Part shown: positions 1 to 8,841 of the stretch, piece by piece
Numbering within the stretch: the first letter of the stretch is position 1
Layout of the letters: the number at the start of each line of letters is the position of its first letter
NCBI RefSeq assembly: GCF_030684215.1
Contig: NZ_JAUXOV010000065.1
Location: 105,015 to 169,014, forward strand
Length of the DNA stretch: 64,000 nucleotides
Direction of reading: 5' to 3'
Origin: Pseudotabrizicola sp.
GTDB taxonomy: Bacteria > Pseudomonadota > Alphaproteobacteria > Rhodobacterales > Rhodobacteraceae
The notes under the pieces: model-generated
Seen by the model: the letters and a program-made list of their open reading frames with translations, nothing else
The model's database searches: none
Told to the model about the DNA's origin: nothing
Program-made: the position numbers and the translations under genes

Positions 1-1
1 T

Positions 2-547
2 ATGTGGCCGGAAACCAGGGACATGCTGGCGCAGCGGATGCGCGATGTGCATGCCCGCGCGGCCGCCCATGGACGGACATTGGATTACGGCTTGCGCGTT
101 CATATGATCGTGCGTGACACCGAGGCCGAGGCTCGGGAGTACGCCGAGCATATCGCGAGCAAGCTGGACGATGAATACGGCAAACTGATCCGCGACCGCG
201 CGCATGATTCCATTTCGCTAGGTGTGGCGCATCAGGCGCGGGCGCGCAAACTTGCCGATCAGTTCGGCTATACCGAGCCGCATTTATGGACAGGTATCGG
301 CCGGGCGCGGTCTGGCTGTGGCGCGGCGATTGTCGGGTCCACCGATCAGGTGCTGAGCCAGATTGAAGAATATCGAAAAATGGGCATCCGCGCGTTTATC
401 TTTTCGGGCTATCCTCATCTTGATGAATGTGACCATTTCGGCACCAAAGTGATGCCGCAACTGAAAACCTGCTCTTTGCCCCACGCTTATGGCCGTGTGC
501 CCGCCAGCACGCCTGCCACACCTTTAGGAAACGGACCCCGCCGCTGA
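2..547 (+). CDS. LLM-class flavin-dependent monooxygenase, SsuD-like (C-terminal part, truncated by window edge)
   Basis: This is the C-terminal 181 residues of a luciferase-like (TIM-barrel) flavin monooxygenase; the N-terminus lies outside the window. The ending FIFSGYPHLDECDHFGTKV followed by a conserved MPQL resembles the C-terminal part of alkanesulfonate monooxygenase SsuD (FILSGYPHLEEA). Such enzymes use reduced FMN and O2 to release sulfite and an aldehyde from alkanesulfonates, but paralogues act on other sulfonates, dimethyl sulfone or unrelated substrates, so the substrate is open. The stop overlaps the next start (TGATG), and a flavin reductase that could supply FMNH2 follows two genes later, which supports a two-component system. 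The first ATG in the window is internal to the gene. Confidence 0.85.
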   Translation: MWPETRDMLAQRMRDVHARAAAHGRTLDYGLRVHMIVRDTEAEAREYAEHIASKLDDEYGKLIRDRAHDSISLGVAHQARARKLADQFGYTEPHLWTGIGRARSGCGAAIVGSTDQVLSQIEEYRKMGIRAFIFSGYPHLDECDHFGTKVMPQLKTCSLPHAYGRVPASTPATPLGNGPRR

Positions 548-1440
548 TGGATAAAATCGCCCTTACGCCCGAAGTCTCTCTGTCGCGTCTTGTCTATGGC
601 ATGTGGCGGTTGGGGGATGACGAAAACACCACCCCCGCTTATGTGCAGGCCAAGGTTGAGGCGTGCCTTGCGCAAGGCATCACCACCATGGATCAGGCCG
701 ATATTTATGGCGGCTACACTGCCGAGGCGATCTTTGGCGCGGCACTGCACTCGGCTCCCACTCTGCGCGACCAGATCGAGATTGTGACCAAATGCGATAT
801 CGTTGCCCCCGCAGGGCGGCACGCGGCAGCGCGGGTGAAGTATTATGACACCGGGGCCGCGCACATCAACGCTTCGGTCGAGGCATCTTTACGTGATATG
901 GCAACCGACCGGATTGATCTGTTGCTGATCCATCGCCCCGATCCGCTGATGGATCATCACGAGACTGGGGCGGCGCTGGATGCGATGGTGGCTTCGGGCA
1001 AGGTGCTGGCAGTCGGCGTGTCCAACTTTCGACCTTGGGATTTTGAATTGCTGCAATCGGCGATGGCTTCAAAGCTGGTGACCAACCAGATCGAAGTAAG
1101 TCTGAGCGCCCATGCTGCGTTAACCAACGGGGATGTAGCCTTTCATCAGCGCCATGGCCAACCTTTGATGGCGTGGAGCCCGCTGGCTGGGGGCAGCCTG
1201 TTGTCGGGGGCCGATCTGCGCCTGCGCGATGCGCTGCACCGGATCGGCGCAGAGCAAGGCACCGATTGGTCAGCTGTGGCTGTGGCATGGCTGTTGCGGC
1301 ATCCCGCGCGGATACTTCCGGTGATGGGGACCAACAGCCTTGACCGGATTGCAAAACTTTCCGACGCCTGCCGTGTTGAAATGGATCGCCAGACGTGGTT
1401 CGAGCTCTATACCCATGCGATGGGTCATGAGGTGCCGTAA
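547..1440 (+). CDS. Aldo/keto reductase, YdhF-like
   Basis: A 297-residue NAD(P)H-dependent aldo/keto reductase. The catalytic tetrad is visible: Asp and Tyr in DQADIYGGYT near residue 55, Lys in IVTKCDIV near residue 85, and His in LLLIHRPDPLMD near residue 128. The GMWRLGDD start, the IHRPDPLM motif and the WSPLAGG stretch resemble E. coli YdhF. It probably reduces an aldehyde or ketone. Its placement between a monooxygenase and a flavin reductase, with 1-base stop/start overlaps on both sides (TGATG, TAATG), suggests translational coupling and use of the aldehyde made by the monooxygenase; that link is inference. Confidence 0.88.
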   Translation: MDKIALTPEVSLSRLVYGMWRLGDDENTTPAYVQAKVEACLAQGITTMDQADIYGGYTAEAIFGAALHSAPTLRDQIEIVTKCDIVAPAGRHAAARVKYYDTGAAHINASVEASLRDMATDRIDLLLIHRPDPLMDHHETGAALDAMVASGKVLAVGVSNFRPWDFELLQSAMASKLVTNQIEVSLSAHAALTNGDVAFHQRHGQPLMAWSPLAGGSLLSGADLRLRDALHRIGAEQGTDWSAVAVAWLLRHPARILPVMGTNSLDRIAKLSDACRVEMDRQTWFELYTHAMGHEVP

Positions 1441-1955
1441 TGGCTGATGGAGCGATGATGACAGAACAGGTGTTCACCCCCGAAGGCAATCCGCGCGCGT
1501 TCCGCGACGCGTTGGGCCGTTATGCCACCGGGGTTACCGTGGTTACCTGCACCACCGCAGACGGGCCGATGGGGTTTACCGCCAACAGCTTTGCTGCCGT
1601 GTCGCTGGACCCAGCCCTGGTGCTGTGGTCACCCGCGAAAACCTCCAGCCGGTTTGAGCATTACGCGCAGGCGCGCCACTACTCGATTCATGTGCTGGAG
1701 GCGACCCATGCAGGATGGCTGCCGCGCTTTGGTCGCGGTGGCGCTGGCTTTCATGGGTTGAGCCATGAGCTGAACGCCGAAGGCGTGCCAGTGATCCACG
1801 GCGCACTGGCCCGGTTTGATTGCGCCCAGCACGCCACTTATGACGGCGGCGATCATCTGATCGTTGTGGGCCGCGTACTGCGCGCGGCTTACCGCGACGG
1901 CGCACCACTGGTGTTTTCGCAGGGCGGCTACGGACAGTTCGTGCAGGGGGGCTGA
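1440..1955 (+). CDS. Flavin reductase family protein (FMN-binding split barrel)
   Basis: A 171-residue protein of the flavin reductase-like, FMN-binding split-barrel family. Visible signatures are the N-terminal FRDALGRYATGVTVVT, then GFTANSFAAVSLDPALVLWS, and the late GGDHLIVVGRV segment typical of HpaC/RutF/NtaB proteins. It would use NAD(P)H to reduce free FMN or FAD and hand it to a monooxygenase, most likely the SsuD-like enzyme at the start of the same run. The start at 1440 overlaps the AKR stop; ATG at 1455 and 1458 are possible alternatives. It is the last gene of the run and is followed by a REP-like hairpin. Confidence 0.88.
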   Translation: MADGAMMTEQVFTPEGNPRAFRDALGRYATGVTVVTCTTADGPMGFTANSFAAVSLDPALVLWSPAKTSSRFEHYAQARHYSIHVLEATHAGWLPRFGRGGAGFHGLSHELNAEGVPVIHGALARFDCAQHATYDGGDHLIVVGRVLRAAYRDGAPLVFSQGGYGQFVQGG

Positions 1956-1980
1956 AGGCGGACTTGTGGCTGAGGGCGGA

Positions 1981-2026
1981 CTGGGGCTCTGCCCCAGACC
2001 CCGGGATATTTAAGAACAGAAAATGG
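1981..2026. repeat. REP-like intergenic element with hairpin (copy 1)
   Basis: A 7-bp perfect hairpin CTGGGGC-tct-GCCCCAG (1981-1997) is followed by ACCCCGGGATATTTAAGA and then ACAGAAAATG. The block from GGGATATTT onward recurs exactly, in reverse orientation, at 39098-39120 and with small changes at 39161-39186. A related element with a different tail is at 61591-61635. It lies between the convergent flavin reductase and panC genes and could terminate transcription. Confidence 0.75.
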
Positions 2027-2067
2027 GCAAAGAGCAGGGTAGGGTGCGGGAACGCGCCGCGCCTTTT

Positions 2068-2913
2068 CTAAACCGGAATATTGTCGATCAGGCGCACGCC
2101 ATCCAGCCAGCAGGCTGCCAGCATCCGGCGTGGGCTGTCGGGATCGTCAGACGGCATCAGCGTGGCGGCATCGCGCAATTCGATATATTCCACCCGGTCA
2201 AACCCAGCCGCACGGATCGCTTCAGCGGCCTCACGAATGGCCATCCGGTCGGATTGCCCGGCACGGATGTCATCAGCTGCCGCTGTGATGGCCGCGAAAA
2301 GCACCCCTGCCTTGGCCCGACCCGCATCGGTCAGCCGCACATTGCGCGAGGACATGGCCAAGCCGTCCGTCTCACGGATAGTCTCGCAGCCCACGATATG
2401 CACCGCCAGATTAAGGTCGCGTACAAGGCGCAGCACCACCTGCAACTGTTGCCAGTCCTTTTGGCCAAAATAGCCCCGGTCGGCCATCGTCATGCCCATG
2501 AGTTTGGTGACGACTGTGGCCACGCCGTCAAAATGACCAGGGCGCATCCGGCCCTCCAAGGGTTCGGACACGCCGCTGACGGAAACCACCGTCTTGAACC
2601 CATCAGGGTAGACCTCATCGCGCGATGGCGCAAAGATCAGGTCCACGGGAACAGTCGCCAGCAAAGCCGCGTCGGCCTCTTCTGTGCGGGGGTATTTCAG
2701 CAGGTCATCGGGGTTGTTGAACTGCATCGGGTTCACGAAAATCGTGGTGATCACCCGGTCACAGTCTCGCCGTGCTGCGCGGGCAAGGCTCAGGTGGCCG
2801 TCATGCAACGCGCCCATGGTGGGCACGACGCCAATGGTGTCACCGGATGCCCGCCAGGCGCGGGTGTGTTGGCGCAGCTCGGCGACAGTGCGAACGATTT
2901 GGGGAAGGGTCAC
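2068..2913 (-). CDS. panC: Pantoate--beta-alanine ligase (pantothenate synthetase)
   Basis: PanC, 281 residues, condenses D-pantoate with beta-alanine using ATP to give pantothenate, the last step of vitamin B5 synthesis. Family signatures: the HIGH-like nucleotide motif in [13 protein letters not shown] (about residue 30), [24 protein letters not shown] (about 150) and MSSRNVRL (about 187). The start is GTG, overlapping the panB stop by four bases (GTGA), so the two genes are translationally coupled in the order panB-panC. Length is normal for the family. Confidence 0.97.
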   Translation of the reverse strand: MTLPQIVRTVAELRQHTRAWRASGDTIGVVPTMGALHDGHLSLARAARRDCDRVITTIFVNPMQFNNPDDLLKYPRTEEADAALLATVPVDLIFAPSRDEVYPDGFKTVVSVSGVSEPLEGRMRPGHFDGVATVVTKLMGMTMADRGYFGQKDWQQLQVVLRLVRDLNLAVHIVGCETIRETDGLAMSSRNVRLTDAGRAKAGVLFAAITAAADDIRAGQSDRMAIREAAEAIRAAGFDRVEYIELRDAATLMPSDDPDSPRRMLAACWLDGVRLIDNIPV

Positions 2914-3746
2914 GATTTGGCTTTCGCTGGCAGCACATCCGCAAAGGCGTGTTCCGCGGCTGGAAACTCGCGCGCGCGGACTTCTGCGGCATAGGTAGAA
3001 ATCGCGGCATCGGCCAGCTTGCCCAGTTCGGCATAACGTTTGACGAATTTGGGCCGGAAATCAGTAAACAGGCCCAGCATATCGTCGATCACCAGCACCT
3101 GACCGTCGCAATCCACCCCGGCGCCGATGCCGATCGTGGGGATGTTCAATGCCGCTGTGATCCGACTTGTCAGCCCCTGCGGCACTTTTTCCAGCACAAT
3201 GGCAAAGGCCCCCGCCGCCTCGCATGCCTTGGCATCGGCCATCACCTTGTCGGCCTCACCGTCGCGGCCAACCACCTTGTAGCCGCCAAGGGTATTCACC
3301 GCTTGTGGGGTCAGGCCGATATGCGCCATCACCGGCACCCCGCGCGTTGTGAGAAAGGCGATGGTTTCCGCCATATGCGCACCACCTTCCAGCTTCACGC
3401 AGGGCGCGCCGGTTTCGGCCATCAACCGGGCGGCGTTGCGATAGGCCTGCTGCGGGCTTTCCTCATAGCTGCCAAAGGGCATGTCGATGATGGCCATCGC
3501 CTTTGACAGCCCGCGCACGACCGAACGGCCATGCAGGATCATCATCTCCATCGTCACGCCCACGGTCGACGGCATGCCGTGCAGCACCATCCCAAGGCTG
3601 TCGCCCACCAGGGTCATATCGCAATGCGGGTCCACCAGCCGAGCCATCGGTGTGGTATAGGCGGTCAGCACCACCAGCGGCTGCCCGCCCTTGCGGGCTT
3701 TTATGTCGGGCGGCAGAACCGGGCGAACAGAGGTGGTGGCGCTCAT
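2910..3746 (-). CDS. panB: 3-methyl-2-oxobutanoate hydroxymethyltransferase
   Basis: PanB transfers a hydroxymethyl group from methylene-tetrahydrofolate to 2-oxoisovalerate, giving ketopantoate. Motifs: [15 protein letters not shown] near the N-terminus, the Mg-binding [12 protein letters not shown], then [11 protein letters not shown] and [15 protein letters not shown]. The open frame extends 66 residues further upstream, but the ATG at 3746 gives the family length (278 residues), begins with the expected SATTSVRP... lead and is preceded by a good ribosome site (AGGAGA). It is first of the panBC pair and diverges from the cupin gene at 3918 across about 170 bp. Confidence 0.96.
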   Translation of the reverse strand: MSATTSVRPVLPPDIKARKGGQPLVVLTAYTTPMARLVDPHCDMTLVGDSLGMVLHGMPSTVGVTMEMMILHGRSVVRGLSKAMAIIDMPFGSYEESPQQAYRNAARLMAETGAPCVKLEGGAHMAETIAFLTTRGVPVMAHIGLTPQAVNTLGGYKVVGRDGEADKVMADAKACEAAGAFAIVLEKVPQGLTSRITAALNIPTIGIGAGVDCDGQVLVIDDMLGLFTDFRPKFVKRYAELGKLADAAISTYAAEVRAREFPAAEHAFADVLPAKAKS

Positions 3747-3917
3747 CTTTCGTCTCCTGCCAGTGACGCCATGGGGGGCGTCCATAAACTGCCTGTCATC
3801 AGTGCATGACCGCGACCAGATGCGCAAGATTTTTGCGCTGCGCTGCGGCAACTTCGGTGGGCTTGACGTTGCGGCCTTTGGCATGCCCCATAGCCACTGC
3901 AAAAACCGGAGGCTTGC

Positions 3918-4259
3918 ATGTCCCTGATCGAACGCGTGACCCAAAGCGCAACCTTGCCCGAAGTAGATCGCCCAGACCCTGCCAAACTGGTGTCAGGCGA
4001 CCCGGTGCATACCACGTGGAATATCGAGGATGTGGATGGTCTCTATTGTGGCATGTGGGAATCGACCCCTGGTGCGTGGCAGGTGTCTTATGCGGAATGG
4101 GAATATATTCGCATCCTGTCGGGGTATTCCATTCTGCGCGGCGAGGACGGGTCGGAAACGCATCTGCGCGTGGGCGACAGCTATATCATCCGGCCCGGCT
4201 TTGCGGGTGTGTGGGAAGTGGTGGAAACCACGCTGAAAGATTACGTCATTCGGGCTTAG
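3918..4259 (+). CDS. Small cupin-domain protein (DUF861 / cupin_3 type)
   Basis: A 113-residue single-domain cupin. The core reads [22 protein letters not shown], then the turn and second motif [19 protein letters not shown], which match the cupin_3 (DUF861, ureidoglycine aminohydrolase-like) pattern. It lacks the full His-rich metal motifs of classical cupins, and no substrate can be named. It starts just after the panB promoter region, facing away from panB, and its last 14 bases overlap the convergent transporter gene. Confidence 0.8.
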   Translation: MSLIERVTQSATLPEVDRPDPAKLVSGDPVHTTWNIEDVDGLYCGMWESTPGAWQVSYAEWEYIRILSGYSILRGEDGSETHLRVGDSYIIRPGFAGVWEVVETTLKDYVIRA

Positions 4260-5142
4260 GCACAGGCTTGGGCTTGCGGCTGACCATCGCCACCCCTGCA
4301 CCCGCCAAGGCCAGCCCCAGCCATGCCAGCGGCGGCATCGCCTCACCCAACAGGGGCCATGCAAACAGCGCTGACATCGCGGGCACAAGATAGAACAGCG
4401 CTGACACCCGGCTGACCTCACCCACCCGGATCATCGCCAGCAACAGCGACATGGCCAGCAGTGAATTGCCGATAACCAGATAGGCCATTACTGCAATGAA
4501 TTCGGCATCCCAAGTGATGCGGAAGGTTTCGGTCAACAGTGCAAGCGGCAGCGTAAACCCGGCCCCAACTGCGTACTGGATCATGTTTGATGTGACCGGA
4601 TGCAGGCTGATGCCAAACCGCTTTTCATATAGCGTGCCTGCAGTAATGCCGATCAGCCCGCCGACGGCCAGCAGCAGGCCCCACGGGTTTTCCGCCTGCA
4701 CCTGCGACCGTGCAAGGATTACCACCAACGCCCCCGCCAGCCCAAGCCCAAGCCCCGCCCAAGCGCGACGGCTGACGATTTCCCCCACAAAGCGCGGTGC
4801 GATCAGCGCGACAAGGATGGGCTGGAGGCACACCACAATTGCGACGCCCGCTGCGGAAACCCCGGATTTGAACGCCAGATAGCACAGGCCGAAATAGCCC
4901 ACCTGAATCAGAAAGCCGACCACCGCGACATCTACCCAACCGCGCAGAGTGGCCGGCATCGGTGGGCGCAAGGCGACGACAAAAGGAAGCAGCACCACCA
5001 GCACAAGGCAGTAACGCAGCGCCAGAATGGTCATCGGCTCGGCATGCGTAAGCCCCAATTTGGCAATGGCAAAGCCAGCCGACCACAAGACCAGAAACAC
5101 GGCCGGGGCGACGATCAGCCAAAGGGGGCGGGAAGGGTTCAT
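4246..5142 (-). CDS. EamA/DMT-superfamily membrane transporter
   Basis: A 298-residue drug/metabolite transporter. The sequence is almost all hydrophobic and can be read as two EamA repeats of about five helices each, with the typical lead FLVLWSAGFAIAKLG, the middle VSAAGVAIVVCLQPILVALIAP and ISRVSALFYLVPAMSALFAWPLLGE-type C-terminal helices. These proteins usually export amino acids or metabolites; the substrate is unknown. I chose ATG at 5142 (NPSRPLW...); an in-frame GTG at 5190 would add 16 residues, 6 bp from the upstream gene's stop. It is probably co-transcribed with the L,D-transpeptidase gene. Confidence 0.87.
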   Translation of the reverse strand: MNPSRPLWLIVAPAVFLVLWSAGFAIAKLGLTHAEPMTILALRYCLVLVVLLPFVVALRPPMPATLRGWVDVAVVGFLIQVGYFGLCYLAFKSGVSAAGVAIVVCLQPILVALIAPRFVGEIVSRRAWAGLGLGLAGALVVILARSQVQAENPWGLLLAVGGLIGITAGTLYEKRFGISLHPVTSNMIQYAVGAGFTLPLALLTETFRITWDAEFIAVMAYLVIGNSLLAMSLLLAMIRVGEVSRVSALFYLVPAMSALFAWPLLGEAMPPLAWLGLALAGAGVAMVSRKPKPVPKPE

Positions 5143-5196
5143 GACGTGGACTATCGCGGGGCCCGCGCAGAAAAGAAAGGGGCCCCGCACGCCATA

Positions 5197-6027
5197 TCAA
5201 AGCGTTACGTAGTCACCATCACCGCCAGTGACCGGCGCGCCATCGCGCGGATCATCAAATACCGGGGCCTGTGTGTTGGCATTGGGGCCATAGATCACAT
5301 CAGGATCAACGGTGCGGGATGGCAGGTCGATCCCGCGCCCGAAATTCTCGGGATCAACTCGCAGGGCTTCGGCTTCGGTGCGGACATGAACAGGCGTACC
5401 CAGCGGCACCAGTTCAAACAGGTCGATGATGTCTTGATTGAACATGCGGATACAACCCGCCGACCCTGAATTCCCGATCGACTCCATGTCATTGGTGCCA
5501 TGGATACGGAAATAGGTGTCGCGCCCGCCTTTATAGAGATACAGCGCCCGCGCACCCAAGGGGCTACGCAGGCCGCCCGGAATACCTCTGGAAAAGGGGC
5601 CATAAACACTTGGCTCACGGCGGATCATATTCTGTGTCGGCGTCCAGCCCGGCCATTTGCGCTTTAGCTGGATCGTGCCGTTCCCGGCAAAGGCCAGACC
5701 GGCGCGGCCGACCCCAACGGGGTAGCGCACGGAATTGGACCCTTCACGTACGAAATACAGGAACTTTGAATAGGGATCGACGTCAATCGTGCCAATAGGC
5801 TGCTCGCCCAGATATTGACCAGTGATCCGGCGGTTCGGGCTTTGCGTGTATTCGGCGGGAATGCCGGGCAATGAAAAACCGCTGTCAAAGATCGGCCCAT
5901 ATCCTGGCAGGTAGTTAGCAGACAGTCCGGGTTGATTGTCCCCCGACACGGCGGGCGCACAGGCGGAAAGGGCGGCAAAACCAGACAAGGCAAGAAAGCT
6001 GCGGCGGTTGATTGGGGCAAAGGACAT
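5197..6027 (-). CDS. L,D-transpeptidase (YkuD family), Tat-type lipoprotein
   Basis: A 276-residue periplasmic peptidoglycan cross-linking enzyme. The N-terminus has a twin-arginine lead (NRRSFLALSG) ending in a lipobox LSAC with Cys23 as the likely lipidated residue. The YkuD catalytic motif is clear: His176 in RIHGTND and Cys192 in SGSAGCIRMFN. L,D-transpeptidases make 3-3 cross-links or attach proteins to peptidoglycan. Many alphaproteobacteria carry several such paralogues, so no specific gene name is given. It reads in the same direction as the DMT transporter and follows the terminator at 6083-6116. Confidence 0.93.
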   Translation of the reverse strand: MSFAPINRRSFLALSGFAALSACAPAVSGDNQPGLSANYLPGYGPIFDSGFSLPGIPAEYTQSPNRRITGQYLGEQPIGTIDVDPYSKFLYFVREGSNSVRYPVGVGRAGLAFAGNGTIQLKRKWPGWTPTQNMIRREPSVYGPFSRGIPGGLRSPLGARALYLYKGGRDTYFRIHGTNDMESIGNSGSAGCIRMFNQDIIDLFELVPLGTPVHVRTEAEALRVDPENFGRGIDLPSRTVDPDVIYGPNANTQAPVFDDPRDGAPVTGGDGDYVTL

Positions 6028-6082
6028 GTGAAGCCTTATAAAACGAGTCGTCTGTTACCTATCATGCGAACTTGCTTAACGA

Positions 6083-6116
6083 AAAGACCCGGGAAGAAGT
6101 TCCTTCCCGGGTCTTT
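6083..6116 (-). terminator. Intrinsic terminator for the phytase-like gene
   Basis: A perfect 14-bp stem: AAAGACCCGGGAAG (6083-6096) pairs with CTTCCCGGGTCTTT (6103-6116) around a 6-base loop. Read on the minus strand, the stem ends in a T-run (TCTTTTCG), as expected for Rho-independent termination about 50 bp downstream of the 6168 stop. Confidence 0.88.
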
Positions 6117-6167
6117 ACTCATATAGTGTTCATGTCACTGTCATGCAGCAGTCGTGACCTGCAATGA

Positions 6168-8336
6168 TCACTCGACCTTGCCGATTGACCAGAACAGGGT
6201 CTCGCCGGACGAGTCGGCCACGCCATCGTTGTCGGTGACAACCCAGCCCGTCCCGGTCGCATCGATGGCAAAGCCTTCGACCTTGTCCACGATATAGCCG
6301 TTCAGCACCGCCAGATCTGGCAGGAAGTCGCGTACCAGTTCCTTGGTCACAACCGGCAAGGCGCCGCCCAGTTCGGCGGGCTGCATTTCCGTCACTGCCA
6401 CGCGGTACAGCTTTTTGGTCACGGCCTTGTCTGCGATCTGATTGTCCCGCTCGATGATATAGACCCAATCGCCATGCAGGGTGATTTCCGACAGACCCAT
6501 CCATGCGCCCGTCGTGGGGGTGTCCAGCGGGTAATGCACCGCCCCCCATGTCTTGTCGGCTGTGTTATAGGCCAGCAGTTTGGCCATGCCCTTGGGGTCG
6601 TCCTTCCACTCACGCTGCACAGCCATCCACAGCCAGTCACCGGCCACGGTGATGCCCTCAAATCCGAACCGGATTTCATGCGGCAGCAGGGTTTCGGGCA
6701 GGGCTATTTCTTGCTTGATCTCTCCATTCTCGTTCACATTGTAGATCGCATGCGGGATCAAACGGTCGCTGCGGCCCTCTGATGCCAGCCAGAAGCCACC
6801 CTTGCCGTCGGGCGCGATGCCTTCGATGTCAAGTTTCTGCGCCGGATGGCCGCCGCGGGTGATGTCCAGCGCGGCGGTAATTCGGGCTGGCGTCTGCATG
6901 GCGTCGATGGTGTAGATGCGTGGCATCGCGCCATACACACTGTCAGACACGGCATAAAGCTGGCCGGGTTCTGTGCCCGCGGTCAGGCCAGACAACGCGC
7001 CCCAGCCGATCAGCGGATCAGACCCTGGGCTGGTCAGCATCGGGTAGGCGGCGGGTGCCTCGGTCCGCTCGTAGATCATGACATGCGCCGGGGCGAGACC
7101 ATCTGCGCGCAGGTCCACCTCATTTGCGGTGATCAGCAGGTTGCGCTCCGGGATGGTCGCGATGCCTTCGGGCGACACGCCCGACGGCAGCAGCTGGCGC
7201 AAGATCGGGTTGGTCGGGTCGGTCAGGTCATAGACCGCGATCACAGACCCACGTTCGGACGCCACGAACGCCATCGGCACACCGTCAAAGGTGTCGAACT
7301 TCACCGATTCCAGCTCTGTGCCCTTGGTGTGGCTCCGGTGTTCCGGGTAGTGGCCGATCTCGGCAATCGCACGCTCCAGCGAGGCGCCTGAATCCCAGAC
7401 CAGCGTGCCATCCTTGTGGAAAATCGACCATGTGCGGCTGCCACCCTTCCAGTCGCCTTCATTCGCCATTGCGACATGATCGCCGTCGATCCATGCAATT
7501 GCATCAGGCTCGCGTGGCACAGCGCCCTTGGTTTCAGCAAAGTCCAGACGGCCATCGCGCTTGGTGTCGATGCCCGACACCCCTAACTCGCCCGCGTTGA
7601 AATGGCTGGTCACGGTGCCATCTGCCCCGATTACCACGATGTGGTTGTTTTCCTGCAGGGTGACAACAATTTCACCCGCAGCGTTCACATCTACATATTC
7701 CGGCTCTGGATCTTCAGGCGCGATATCGGCCAGCCCGGTCAGGTTGATGCGCAGTTGTGCCGCGCAATCAGCCACACCGTCCACGACTGGCAGTTTGACG
7801 ACATATCCTGCAGGCATCTGCGGCAAGCCACCATCGCCCAGATCCTCGTCACGCTCATTCTCGATGGCAATGGCGAGGAATGACCCGTCCGGTGCCTTGG
7901 CCACCGCATCCGGCTGGCCGCCGATGTCGCATTCAGCAGTGATTCTGCGGGTGGCCGGATCAATCGTCACCAGCTTGCCCGACGGGTTGGTAAAGCTCTC
8001 GCTGGTGTTCACGCCAGCAAAAATCTTGTCGCCGATGAACACGGCGGTCGTTGGCTCACCACCCACGTCGATATTGCCCATGGCCTTCGGCGCACTTGCG
8101 TCGCTGATGTCGATCAGGCCGACCACGCCCAACGGGCTGTCGGTGTAGACCAACGTCATTCCATCCTCGGACGCAGAGATGATCTCGGCGCTGGTTTCGC
8201 GCGCTGCATCTTCGCCCGTAGCCATGTTCTGAGGCGTGGCAAAGCTTGCAATGCGGTTGAAGTTCATGTCAGCCAGTGCTGGGAACGCGGCAAAAATGGC
8301 CAGCGCAGACGTTAGGCCAAGGGGTTTGATCGGCAT
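6168..8336 (-). CDS. Secreted choice-of-anchor-I / phytase-like esterase-domain protein
   Basis: A 722-residue exported protein. The signal peptide is residues 1-22 (ALAIFAAFPALA). Residues about 30-420 look like a beta-propeller of the alkaline-phosphatase-associated choice-of-anchor I type: repeated blades such as GMTLVYTDSPLGVVGLIDIS and VIAVYDLTDPTNP, and the block GVSPEGIATIPERNLLITANE. Residues about 435-720 resemble the esterase-like activity of phytase domain (GLTAGTEPGQLYAVSDS, KLDIEGIAPDGKGGFWLASEG, LPHEIRFGFEGITV). It probably acts on phosphate esters or other substrates in the periplasm; activity is not established by sequence. No neighbour indicates a pathway. It is monocistronic, with its own terminator. 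Confidence 0.82.
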   Translation of the reverse strand: MPIKPLGLTSALAIFAAFPALADMNFNRIASFATPQNMATGEDAARETSAEIISASEDGMTLVYTDSPLGVVGLIDISDASAPKAMGNIDVGGEPTTAVFIGDKIFAGVNTSESFTNPSGKLVTIDPATRRITAECDIGGQPDAVAKAPDGSFLAIAIENERDEDLGDGGLPQMPAGYVVKLPVVDGVADCAAQLRINLTGLADIAPEDPEPEYVDVNAAGEIVVTLQENNHIVVIGADGTVTSHFNAGELGVSGIDTKRDGRLDFAETKGAVPREPDAIAWIDGDHVAMANEGDWKGGSRTWSIFHKDGTLVWDSGASLERAIAEIGHYPEHRSHTKGTELESVKFDTFDGVPMAFVASERGSVIAVYDLTDPTNPILRQLLPSGVSPEGIATIPERNLLITANEVDLRADGLAPAHVMIYERTEAPAAYPMLTSPGSDPLIGWGALSGLTAGTEPGQLYAVSDSVYGAMPRIYTIDAMQTPARITAALDITRGGHPAQKLDIEGIAPDGKGGFWLASEGRSDRLIPHAIYNVNENGEIKQEIALPETLLPHEIRFGFEGITVAGDWLWMAVQREWKDDPKGMAKLLAYNTADKTWGAVHYPLDTPTTGAWMGLSEITLHGDWVYIIERDNQIADKAVTKKLYRVAVTEMQPAELGGALPVVTKELVRDFLPDLAVLNGYIVDKVEGFAIDATGTGWVVTDNDGVADSSGETLFWSIGKVE

Positions 8337-8517
8337 GGGGGCATCCTCGTTCAGTCAAAAAGTCCTGCCGAGGCTTGGGCTGCTTAGATCAAGATCTGAT
8401 GATGAGCGTGTGACCGTTGCATGAATTTCCGCATCGGCGAAACTTTGCCGGGAACCATTTGGCTGTCACAAGTGTTAGTCAGCATAGCCCCCGCAAGCGG
8501 GGCGTCAGAAAGGGACT

Positions 8518-8775
8518 ATGATGGCCATTGAATCACTTCTTATCATTCTGCTCGTCGGCGCAATCGCAGGCTGGCTGGCCGGACAGATCGTCAAAGGCTA
8601 CGGCTTTGGTCTGTTGGGCAACATTGTTGTCGGGATCGTCGGCGCACTGATCGCTGGCTTTTTGTTCCCGGCCATCGGCCTTGGCCTTGGCGGCGGCATC
8701 CTCGGTTCGATCATCGCGGCCACGCTTGGCGCTGTGATCTTGCTGTTCCTGATCCGCCTGATCAAGCGCGCCTGA
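8518..8775 (+). CDS. GlsB/YeaQ/YmgE-family stress-response membrane protein
   Basis: An 85-residue protein with about three hydrophobic, glycine-rich segments: IAGWLAGQIVKGYGFGLLGN, then IVGIVGALIAGFLFP, and GGGILGSIIAATLGAVILLFLI. This is the transglycosylase-associated protein family (GlsB/YeaQ), small inner-membrane proteins linked to stress responses, without known enzymatic activity. It is preceded by AAAGGGACT, giving a ribosome site, and followed at once by a strong terminator, so it is a single-gene unit. Confidence 0.9.
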   Translation: MMAIESLLIILLVGAIAGWLAGQIVKGYGFGLLGNIVVGIVGALIAGFLFPAIGLGLGGGILGSIIAATLGAVILLFLIRLIKRA

Positions 8776-8794
8776 GCGCTTTGCCAGCACAGAC

Positions 8795-8824
8795 AAAGGC
8801 CGGGGAGACCCCCGGCCTTTTCAT
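8795..8824 (+). terminator. Intrinsic terminator after the GlsB-type gene
   Basis: An 11-bp perfect stem AAAGGCCGGGG (8795-8805) / CCCCGGCCTTT (8810-8820) with an AGAC loop, followed by T. It sits 20 bp after the 8775 stop and in front of the convergent creatinase stop, so it may act in both directions. Confidence 0.9.
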
Positions 8825-8841
8825 TTACTGCCCTTTTTCGT

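Noticed and set aside
2023..2994. Plus-strand open frame of 323 residues opposite panC
   Set aside because: Shadow frame opposite panC, which has all its family motifs.
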